From contig NC_092801.1 of NCBI RefSeq assembly GCF_918797505.1, forward strand, positions 32,564,487 to 32,628,486: a stretch of DNA of 64,000 bases, read 5' to 3'. Within the stretch, counting starts at the first letter, position 1, and each line of letters starts with the position of its first letter. This DNA comes from Bemisia tabaci (Eukaryota; Arthropoda; Insecta; Hemiptera; Aleyrodidae). The translations under genes were made by a program, and so were the position numbers. Shown here in pieces: positions 1 to 12,000 of this stretch. The notes beneath the pieces are model-generated. The model was not told the origin of the DNA, ran no database searches, and was given only the letters and a program-made list of their open reading frames with translations.

Positions 1-95
1 GGAGAAGACTGCAGAGAGGAAACGGAACTGTTTGCTGATGCAACAAACAGCTGTGGAGAGGTCGCATTGCCTTCCCTGCTAGGGATGGATTTGAT
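1..95 (-). CDS. PHF14: PHF14 exon 12, partial, runs off left edge
   Basis: After the acceptor tcttttcag the minus strand is open in phase 0, as required by exon 11. It encodes a Ser/Ala/Asn-rich peptide starting IKSIPSREGN. No homology is recognised; the support is phase, acceptor quality and lack of stops. Confidence 0.55.
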   Translation of the reverse strand, partial: MKSIPSREGNATSPQLFVASANSSVSSLQSS

Positions 96-3000
96 CTGAA
101 AAGACAAAACGAAAAATTGAAAATTCAGTGTTTCAATTCCTAAAATGATGATGAATACAAATAGTAGTAAGATTGCTTGTAGCAATAGCCCAAACTTCAG
201 CTTTGTTTTAAAGACTTCACGAAGCTTTGAAGCAGAAAATCAGGAGGCTATGCTGCACTGATTTTCCGCAATGGACCGGTGGAAAAGGTAGGAATTTAAG
301 CATTCTAATACATGTACCTTGACCAAAATTTCACATAAAACACGCGTTGAGCAACGAAAATTACTTGAATGAAGTCCTTACTAAGATATTTACAATTTTT
401 CAACATGTAAATTTAAACCTTCCATTCATGAAAAACAAAAGTCTAAATGATTCAAATCGTGCATCAAACGTTACCGTAACAGTGTCCGCGATATCAAAAC
501 ATGGGAAACTCAATCTCGATGCTTCAACTCAGCAGCTGCAAGTTTATAACGTTTTGAACAACACAGGGCATGGAGGGAACATTACTCGATTGAGAGGCTT
601 ACCCAGATCTTTGGACGGCCAGATTTGATTCAAGCAGAGTATTGTTGTCTTGTGAGCGAGGAATTCAAATATTTAGAGACCAATACAAAATAAAAATGTT
701 GATATCTTGGTTAGGTATTAACTTCAATAATTTTTGTTGCTCCAATCCTGTTTAGTGTGCGATTTTGGTTAAGAAACATGTATTAGAATGCTTTAAATTT
801 GCTCAAAATGAGTTTTTTCCCTAAGTAATGGGTGCTTCAGTTCACAGAGGCAAGCACCGCTGGCAATGGCATGATTCCAACATCTTTGTCCTAGTTTTAG
901 GTAAAAGGTTTCTCAGACTACAGAAATCAGGAACAACATATTACTTGGTGTATGACATTAGCTTTGAAGAGCATTAAAGCCAGAAACAGCTTAATCAGTC
1001 AAACGTTTGACTGCCCAAAAGAATATAAATCATAATGCATACAGGTAAATTTTTCAGGGGAAAAAATTCTAATAAGTCAGGACAAAGAATGAAGATTTGA
1101 GATTTTGACAAAACTTCTTTTGATGCCCAGTAGAATAAACCACTTACCCAGTACCTAAATTGGACCACATTTTATAATAAGGAACCGCTATTTCTAGCTC
1201 ATTTTAGAAACAACATTTATGCCATAGGTTTCCCTCTGCAGGAAGGTGCTTTTAGGGAAAAGCCAGGAAAAGTGGTTCCTCATTGCGAAATGTGATCCAA
1301 TTAATCCATGTTCATCACAGGACACTCACCAGAATTTTAATATGTTGTCTAGGTTGTTGCGGAGACTCATCGACATCACTGCTTTCCATGCGTTTCCGTT
1401 TCTTGCGTGGTTTTGTATTCTGAGTCGCATCTACAGAGTTCGGAGACGACAGACTGTCATTTCGTTGCTTAACCTTCTTCCTTTTAACGCCCCCACTAAC
1501 AGCTTCTAAAACGCCATTGGCCGGTTTCTTGTTGCTCGCCTCTGGCGAGCCAGGTACTGAGCTGGCTGGAGTGGCCGTTTTTGAGGTATCGCTGAATTCA
1601 AGGAACTGACTATGCTTGTCGTTGTCTTTGATTATTTGCCTAAGTTTGCGCGGAGCCTCTGTGTCTACGTTCTCCATCTCTGAGCCGGAGGAATCTTTAT
1701 CACATTCGGAACATTGCCTTAGGAAAGGAAAAATAAAAGACACATTAAATTTAAGAGGAACAACGCAGGAATTCAGCTCTTACATTCTACTGTTTTAAAC
1801 GTGTTTTGATTACATTTGTGCACTGGATTTTAGTAAGCTTAATGAATTTTTAATTGATAGATTAAGAACATTTTTCAGTAAATTTTTCTGTAATTGCTTT
1901 GGAAGCTTAATTTATCTCTTTTTCGAACAGAAAATTTGCACAAAAACTATGATTGCTTCATACACGAGAGGGCTTATAAAGCTGTGTTCAAAGTATTATT
2001 ATTTTTTTTGTTTATTTATTTCTGATACAGAAAATTGGAGAAAAATTGATTTAAGAGTGAGGAAATGTGCTATCTTGTGATGTTATAAGGCAGCATTTCC
2101 CACTTTAACACAAGAATAGCAGAACAAGTCATTTTGTCACATCTTCTCCGATAAGAAACTGAGGATATTCATGTACTTAGTTCATGCACTAGTTTCCATT
2201 TAAACATGAAATAGATCAAATTTCAGACAAACGCAAGATCACCATAATGACGGTGAAACTACTAGATCACATATCTTGGATTACAATGTTGTAGACTTCC
2301 TGTCATACTTAATTTTTTTAAAGGAAAACTACTCAATATTAGTCCTTGAAAACTTTTGTCATTTTTCTTCTCTAGGAAAAATTTCAAGGAATAGTATTGA
2401 TTTTTTCTCCTTTAAAAAAATAAAATGGGAGTAAAGATTTTTGAACACCGTGAACGAGATAAAGAAACCAGAGAACGAGATTTCTGATATAATTTTCATG
2501 AAAACAATAATGATTAAACTTACCATCCATAAAGCTTAGTTTTCTTTGGCATACTTGTTAAAGGTGGATTTAAGCATCCGAGATGGTAATACAGATGGCA
2601 CGTATCACATTTCGCTAGAAGATGCTGATCGTTAGACTTGTGGCAAATTCCACACTTGCTATCGAGTAATACTGGAGTATCTGGGATGGGCGCTAGCTGG
2701 TGAGCCTTTTTGCTGATGACCGCCTGTTTCACAAAACCAAGCGGGTAACCCATGGTTCCTTTCGCATTCGCTGATTGAGCACTAGCGACTTCTACATTTG
2801 CGACGGGTCTAGACAGGATTTCCAGATCAGGCAGCTTTTTGGTCGGACAGACATTCGAGATTACGCTATGATATGTTTGGAGGATCTCTTTTAAAGCTTT
2901 ATTTTTGGAAACTATGTCTGCGTTTGCTTTGACAGCCTGAAAAAGAACAAAAACTTCATGAGACTACAGTTAAAACTGAAATCAAAGTAGTCGAATAGTT

Positions 3001-6000
3001 TACAGTAAAACCTCGATGACTTCTAGTGGACCTTTTTTTTCTGTAGTAAGCAGGTTCAAAATTTTTTTAGGAGATTCAATTCTTATTAGTACAATCGGGA
3101 CAAGCTTTCCGCAATAGGAAATATTTTTCGTTTTTTTTTTTATTCAAATTGTTAATCTTACAGGAAGTTTTATGCTTCTCCTGAAAAATTGAATTTTTGG
3201 ACTTCCGCCCTCTTGCATGTCTCGATTCAAATGCGGTTTAAGGCACATGCAAAAGATCTACAGTACTTTCAGCTTTGCTTTGTACAACTTACCTGATCAT
3301 ATTGCACCTGCATACTTTCTTGCTGTTTGATTAGTTTGCTATTCGTCTCAACAGTCGTTGCCAATTGTTTCTTGAGAGAGTCTATCCTGCTATTTCTATC
3401 CAGGTAGTATCCCACGAATTCGACACTGGCATATACAAAACAAAACTTTATTAAAAGACCAACTAACGAAAGAATTATCACTCATTGATGTAATGAATCC
3501 GGGGAAAAAGTGTGATGAAAGTAAACACTGTATGTTTTCTCATTAAAATTTCACAAGTTTTACGATGACACTTGAGAATTAATTCAAAATAAAAGGATAA
3601 ATGCTTACAATATTCTCTATTGAAATAAAAGTGAACTGTTACTTATAGATTGAGTGATAAATTACTGTAAACATATTCTTGATTTCTCTAAAAATTTCAT
3701 TACAAATTATTCGTCTGATGGATGAATTGATTTTCGTACAGACCTTAATGTAGGCAAATATTAAATACACTACACATATCAATGGAAAAAGCCAAAAACT
3801 GTGTGTCTCAGATTGCAACATTGTGAGTTTCTGCTCACATAGTTAATTGTAAGTTATTCAAACGTGGCAATTTGGATACGCTTTCTTCACATTTAGCCAT
3901 TGATATGAAAGATAAACACATAAAAGCATAATGTTGCTGGATATTCGGAGGAAACCTCCCAGAAACTCACCTAAACGCTGGCTGAAGATGCCACTTTTTG
4001 GGCACATCCATCAGAGAAGCAATGTGCATATCCATTGCTTCTAGAGTTGCGGTATCAATTCCCATGCATTCCGCTTTCTTCCACAGTAGACGGCAAGCAT
4101 TTGCACTTGAAGTTAGCATTCTGGGTCTTTTTTGGGTGGGAACTGAAAATATAATGTATATTGTACATAATTATAATGATCAAGTGTTGCACAAAACATT
4201 TTTTCCTAACCGTTTACCATTACTTCGGTAAAAAATAGGAGTTTAACTGTACCGATAGCAATAAGACCAAGAAAAACAGAAACGCACCAACTTGAATAAA
4301 ATTTGAACCGAGAAAATGACTGCAGGGTGTCGACTAAATTTTGTTTTGGGTTTCCCTGATATTTCCCTGAAATTGTAAATTAATTTTTCAAATTTTTGGT
4401 GCAAATAAACTGACATTTGTTTGATTTTACAGACCAACAAATGTAATTATTTAAATCAAATGTAAAATTGTTTAATGTACTCAGAATTTCCTCCTCCATG
4501 ACCAATTTTCCTAACATTTTCCTGATATTTTCCGGTTTTTACTAATGGTAGACATCCTGATGAGGTTTGAAATTTTATTCCTTCATGAAACTCAATGCTT
4601 AGGACAAAGTTCAATAGCTTTTTTTAAGTTAAAAATATTTTTCCTCGACTTTGTGTTGTTTACGAGAGAAGATGTACCATTGGTTGCATTCTAAATTACT
4701 CTCACTAATTTTTTCTATAATACGAGTTGGCGCATTTTTATTAAGCTCAATCCAAATAAAAACTGCAATAGGTATAAAATATTACTCAGTCCCATAAAAT
4801 AAAATCAAGGATTGTTTCAGCAATGGGAGGTCATCATGACCTCTCCTTGCGAATATAAGTTAACCATAGCTGAAGCGGTAACTTCAAGAGTAGTACTTCA
4901 AACGCTTTTAAACATAATTTTTTCTAGTAGAAAAACAAAAGACTTACTCCATGGTTGCGGCTGTTTTCCCTTGGCTACAGCATAAGAGCTCCTATATTTG
5001 GTTAGTTTGCGTTGAATTCGCTCCCAATTCTGAACGACTTCTTCTCGGTTCTGCTTCCTTATTTCATTTGTGCGAAATTGAAGCGCCATCCAGTTTCTTT
5101 TTTTAGACCTGAAATACACATATATAAATCCAATTTAATTTTTGGAGAACACTGTATTAGGTAGATAGAGTCATATGTTTTTTTGACTAGACTCTTTTAA
5201 ATAAAATCCACTAAATACTAAGATAATCTGATAGTGTTATTTTCGTCATGGTAAGTTGAAAAATCGAAGTCCGAGTTTTTGCCGCAACATACTTATGGAT
5301 ATCTCAACGATATCTAAATGATATTCCAAATGAAAACTTGCGAGGAGTTGAGTTCAATTTCGTGGCTAGCAAGGATTGTTAAGCTGCACTTGGTTCTTAC
5401 TATTTTAAGCCCCGAAGTAAACCGCAGGAGTAAACTATGAATAGCTTTTTCCTAAGACTTAGTCTCATTGCGCCAAACCAAATTGTTACAATTCCACTCC
5501 GGTTCGACATGCACAGGCGTTTATTTACCATCAAAATATTTGCGAAACACTCCTCTGAGCATGGTACCAACATCCCAGCAAATTCGTTTTTTGGCATTAA
5601 TGCCCCTCTTCAGAGGTACAGTCTCAAAAAAGAGGGAAATCTAACACTAAAAAGATTTGAAACACAACTTAGAAATTTCCCCTCAATAGAAGATGCGGCT
5701 GAAAATTGGTCATTCTTTTCCAATGAGAGGTAAAATTTTGAAATTGTGAGATGGCACGTCCCAAACTGAACATTCAATAGGCCGAGTTTAATAGAAATAC
5801 ATTTAGTTGCATTTTGGCAAAAAAATTAGTAGGGAATATGTAGTTTTGAATTCAACCAGTCATAATTTTTTGGTCTAAAGTTCGAAATTGAGAAAAAATA
5901 TTTTAAACATCAGGGAAAATGTTAAAGTGTGTCCTGAACATTAAATCTTAATGAAAAATGAGACTTTAAACCTCTTTCTTTGGTCTAAGCTTGATGCAAC

Positions 6001-9000
6001 TTTGTGCGTTTCTCTTACGCTCGATCTATTTCACAGAGGGCTATTAAGCATTATGACAAAAGGAAATCAAAAGCAAGAATTCAAGGATAATCATTACCTG
6101 GCTTGAGTTTTATCACAGTGAAGTTTACAATTAGCGTAGAAAGGATCTGCCTGGTCAGCTTCTTCTGCAGGAGCTTCAGTAAGAAGTCCTTCTCTCTGAC
6201 CACTTTTGCGAGCATGAAAAAGGAAAAAAACAAAGTCAAGAAACGCTAAAGCCTTCATTCAACAACGATAAAAAACCCTAAAACACACTGAGTCTTGCTC
6301 GCTATCTACTGAGGTGTGCAATAGCTGATAAATTATAACAATAGAGCACAAAACTTGCTAATTGAGCAACATTGTACTCCTCTACAAACAACAATAGAGG
6401 GAGAATATGCTTTTAACTTTTATTTCATGCCAAAAAAGAGAAGATAATATTTTTTTTCAAAAACAAATTTCATTTAAAAATAACGCAACTACCTTCTAAG
6501 AGGATATGTCTTGTAACTATCCACAGGAATTAAATTGATTAAAAATAAAAATTAATGTTAGAATAATGATACAATCTATACTATAAGCTCTCAAGCCTCC
6601 TAATTTTGCGAAACTGGTAACGCTTAGTTCCAGCGTTCTACCGGGCCGATTTTTATGATTTTTGCGGCTATCGACGGGCAATTGTCTCTAGATAAGCCAA
6701 CTCTTTTCAGATTTTCAAAATATGGCCTAGGTTTTTTTATATTAAGTGGTAAAGTTGCGAATTCTCCCATTTAAACAATGTAAATTTATATTTTTTGTCA
6801 TAGTTCGTTTGAGCGTTCTACCGGGCCGATTTCTAAGTTTTTTGCGGTAATCGACGGGTAATTGGCCCTAGATGAGCCCGCTCTATTCAGATTTTGGAAA
6901 TAGGACCCAGGTTTTTTTACAATCACGTTATAAAAGTGAGTGAATTTTCAGAATGCTCCGAGACTGCTACCGCTATGCGCGGGAGGATGCGCAGTGGTCG
7001 AGGAGGTTGCGCAGTAGCTGTGTAGCCTGCGCATCAGCTCTACACTTATCTACACAAGATTCGCCCCATCTGCCTCAGGTAGAGCGGTGGCCGAGTCGTC
7101 AAAGACGTCGGAAGCGTCCACCTTAAACATGGTGTGGGTTCGATCCCCGTCTCCCGAAACTCTTAATTATTACCTGATTATCAATGTTCGTTGTTTTACT
7201 GCAATATTTCATCAAGTAGTCATTCCAAAACGCGTCCTTTAGACTTCAAAAAAATAATTTTGTTTCTTTATTCATCAAAACCAAAAATTATTTCATTCTA
7301 AAAGTAAAGTATACCTTATATCGTAATTTTTTAGGGGAAAAATAAAACTAACACCGATAGGAGGGTAAAAATAGGGCCGCGAAGCGGCCCATTGATGGCG
7401 CGGAGCGCCTTCAGGGGGTTGGGCCGCGTAGCGGCCAGGGGGCGTAGCCCCCTAGTTATTATCTAAAAGAACAAGAATTATACAATTCCACATCTTTTGT
7501 TAAAAAAATTTAAAAGAATAAATTTGCTGGTTCGATTACTCAAGGAAAGTTTGGGCTACGATTCAAGATACTAGTGTTTTAACGAAAATCCCTCTAATTT
7601 CGGTGGAATTATGGACTCAAGGACTTACTATGAGGGTTACTGATTTTTTTGAATGATCATAAAAAGCATAGCATAATAGAGGCATTCTACGTGCAGAAAA
7701 TGTCTCACTATGTAGTTGTAGATACATCTTAGGCGCAGGATGCTCCGTAAACATGAGAGAAATTCTAAAATTGATCACTCACCATGTTACATGAAAATAC
7801 GCCCTGCACATTCCCGCATCGCACTGGAGACAAACACCAGTTCGGGAAAAACGTGAATCTTGACAATGTTGACAGACCTTTGAGCCCCATTTTGAAAACG
7901 GTAACTCAGAAAGAGTGATATTACTCAGCTTGTCAACTTCGCCGAACGCAACACCCGGAATGTAAAGAGCGCAGACTAAGTGGACCCATTTTCCGACATC
8001 TGTCTCTTTGTAAATACCGCCTGAAACAAATGAAAAAAATAGTAGCAACATTTTCTGCTTCGATCACTATCCATAACAAGTTGACTTCAAATGTTATTTC
8101 TACCATTGATATGAATGTGAGAAAAGTTTTATAGACCGTTCCTGACACTAAAGAGTGGGCAATCATGACAGATTCATTGAAGAAAATATCGTCGATCAAT
8201 TGAGCAGATTAGTCGCACAAATTTGAGATAAGTAGGCGCAGAAAATTCTTGCTGGTATCGTTTTTTGGCGGGGAAGTCCAGTACACATAAAAAGAGCTTC
8301 TCTGTTTGTAGTTTGTTTGGCTCAATTATCATTGACTGTGGTAAAGGATCCAAAAAACGATACCACCTCCTTAAAGTTGAGGACTTGGGTGCAGAAAGGG
8401 CTCTTTTCTGTAACCAGTGTTTTAGAATCGCTACTAACAATTTCTATTTTTCTGAGGAAAAAAGAAGCGACTGGATCAGTACACTTGAGATTTTTGCTGT
8501 AAATATAATTCAATTACAAAAAATATTCAGTTAAATTTCTTCCTCTCTAAGATAAGATATTTTATTCAAAAAAAGTAAAACATAAAATAAAGCATATTTT
8601 ACCCTGTTAAGAGTAAAAAAGTAAAAGGATATTGAGAAATATTGAAACTGCGAGGTACCCTTTTCACCACCAATTTCTCAAGTGTTCAGTCATAACATGA
8701 GTTTCAAGGAATTTTAAATAATGCTTGTCTAAAAGACCAGGTATCACATCAATCTTACTCATTATTTTTTTTTTTTTTCAGTGGTTAAATTTTATTCAAT
8801 ACAACACATAACACCAGGAGTTGATGACTTGTAAGTTCCTGCAGTCTGGGGCTTACCATAGTGCCCACAATGTTTTAAGTCCTACAGTTTTTTTTTTAGA
8901 ACTAGTAAATGATCCTAGAAAAGCCGAGCATACAATTGCCTCAACACTTCTTTATTACTTCAAACAATATGCGTTCCTATCACTCCCAGAAATTTTTCCT

Positions 9001-12000
9001 TTACTGAAATATATTAAGATACTCAGATAAGAGAAGCTTTTACATACCTATGTTAGGACAAAGTTCGCAAACTGGATTATCCACTCCTGCTTGGCATGCT
9101 TCGCAAAACCACGGTTCCGTGGAACAAGATGAGTGTGAACTCGAAACACTGGTAGCGTCTGGAACTCCGTAGCAACCTGGGAATTTTTGAGAATAGCTAT
9201 TAGAGTCACTCATTCTAATGTGTGGACATTGATATATAATTGAGAAGCTTGTAATAAGGAAGACCTAAATTTAAAGTTAGTAACAGATAAAAACGATTAG
9301 AAAACTCACTTGTGACAAATATTTATTAACATTTATTATGTGACGACTATTTTTTATTTTTATGAAATCTGTAAACGTCATCACAGAAGAAATTTCTAAC
9401 TGTTTTTAACCTTTGGTTAAGAGTAAATTATGTTGTAATACTTTGTCAGGCATGTCTTTTGTAGGCTACCACTAAGTGTATCATCAATGCTATGTTGTGG
9501 ATTTAGTTTCTACCCCTATTGATATCTTTCATCATGTAGCATGCTAAAAAAACTCACCAAAATCTATGAACTCCTAGTCCACATAAAATTTTCAAAGGAG
9601 GAATTTTTCAAAAAGTTTTTGTCATAAGCCCTTTTTTTAAAATAAGAAGGAGGCTCAAGACCAAAACTTTTGAAAAATTCCTCCGACAACACCTGAAGGT
9701 GACTGCGTTTTACTATTGGCTAAATTCAGTTTCAAAATGTACAAACTTTGATCTAAAGAAAAAGTTCCAATTTGAGCCATCCTCAGCAATCTGAATACAA
9801 TAGTGAAAAGTTGAAGTGCATTTTTCTCGATGCGAAATTTTTCTATATGAGCTTTTCTTACAGAATCCTCTATAATTACTGTGTCTTGCGGAGCTCACCT
9901 TCATGGACTGTAACTCCACAACAGTCACATTCGATGATTTCATTCTGATCGCTACTGTGCTCTCCCAGACACACACAGCAAATGATGATCTTTGAAACAT
10001 CCTTGGCAATTTTCGACTTCTCTGCTTGCGATAGAACATCATTCACACTCAATGATTCTCCCTTTGACTTTTTGGAATCCTTGATTTCATCTCCATCTTC
10101 ATCATCGTCTTCATCATCAGAGCCTGAGTCCGGCCCAGAATCGCTGCTTTTATCTGGAAGAGGCAGAATAATCAATCAAAAACAATGAGACCTTTGGCAG
10201 TAGGAAAAGTACAACAGCTTAAAGAGACTTTCCAGGGGTGAGACATTAAAATGGCTCACCTAGCTATGGGTCCAGTCAATATTATTGACAGAGTGAAACA
10301 ATTGGTATTTATTATTTTGTGTTGTTTTTTTTAATTTCAACCCATTTATGTACTAGAATTTTTTGCCTGCTTTACCTAGCAGTACAAACTGCCAGGGGCA
10401 ACATTATATTCTTGAATGATGTTCAGAACAATAGCCGTAACGCTATCTACCTATCAGGAAATCGTCCAGACACTACACAAACTTTCCGACTTTGGAAGGA
10501 GACTAGAGGAGATGAAATAGAAGAAAGAGCAAAGAGAACATTGAAAAAATTGATAGGATAAAAATTAGGTACCTGAGTCAAAATTGGAGTCATCATCACT
10601 ACCATTTTCATGATCTTCGATTCGAAAATCACTATCATCAGAGCTTTCTCCCAAGTCCTCAAAATCTAAAAAATTCTGAGATGGTTTGATGCGCCTTTTG
10701 CCTGGTTCACGTTCCACTAGAAAAAACAAGAGTTCAAGAAACAAATTATAGAAAATAGCTACTTCGCAATGTATGCATCTAGTCCGGCAAAATACGCCGG
10801 TGGGGGGTTGAGACCACTGTACCACAGCTAAGAAGGGTTTTTGCATCATTTGGCTGAGAGAACATTCAGAGAGTCCAAAAATTGACTCTTCGACAGCAAT
10901 TGAAGCACTGGATGCGAAAAGGGTACTTCTCAATTGCTGTGTTTAAGAATCTCTGTTGCTAATTAATTTCTTGGAGAAGAATATACTTAATGGGTAATTT
11001 TATCAGAATTATTTCCATAAAAAATTGTAAAACCATAAGGAATATTCAGTAGAATTCTTCGTGAAATGGATGCATTCACTTTCCTTACAATGAAGGAAAT
11101 ATTAGAGGAGACTCTGAAACACTGCAACTGAGAAGTGCTCTATTTGCATCCAATACCTCAATTTAAGGCTAGAGAAATTAAGATGTAGAGATAAAAAAAA
11201 ACTATATTACAGTTTGCTTGCATATTTGTTGCCCCTCACAGCAATTCAGGTAAAATGCACATAATACTATTAATAACAAGGACTAATGCATGAAACTATG
11301 ACCTAATACTCTCAAGAGTGATAGAGAATGTTCAGCGGGGATAACTGAAGTATTATTCATTCGAAATGAGTTTTTTTACTGTACTGAACAATTCAAATAA
11401 AAGGTACATTTTGCTAAACACTGCCACAGGATGAGTTGGACATATTTTTATGAACAGAAAATGAAGTTTATTCCGGGGATGGAGTTTTAAAATATTCACG
11501 AAAACTTCCATTTTTGGAGAAAAAAATGTAAAAGCTTTTCCAAATTAAATTCTCGAAAATATTTGAAGTCATTACAGAGAGGTTATGCAGAATTGAACTG
11601 AATAATGATTTTTTTTTTCAGCCAATTGAACCAAAAAAAAAAAATGGGAAAAATTCCTGAGGTTACAAGCGAACTTGCGTATTTTTAGAGTTTTAGAACA
11701 GACGTATAAAATAATACACACAGGCAGGAGGGGTGGAGAGAGGTATAGGAGAAGATAAGTAATGCTTTGATGTATTTTCAGCGATAGGCATTCATTCAAA
11801 AGGATACATGAGTGAAAAATAACCGAAGGACACTAGAGAGTGTGAGTAGCTAGGTTTCAAGAATATTCTACTTAATAAATAGGAGAAAAATTCTGTAGAA
11901 GATGACAGCTTGCCATAACAACCTCAGTATGTTCTTTAAAGGGCGCTGCCAATACATGACATGTCCTACTTATTCAGGGTCAACAGAGTTTGCTATTTCC

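Noticed and set aside
7079..7160. Functional tRNA gene
   Set aside because: The acceptor stem cannot form on the 5' side and the segment lies within a Helitron.
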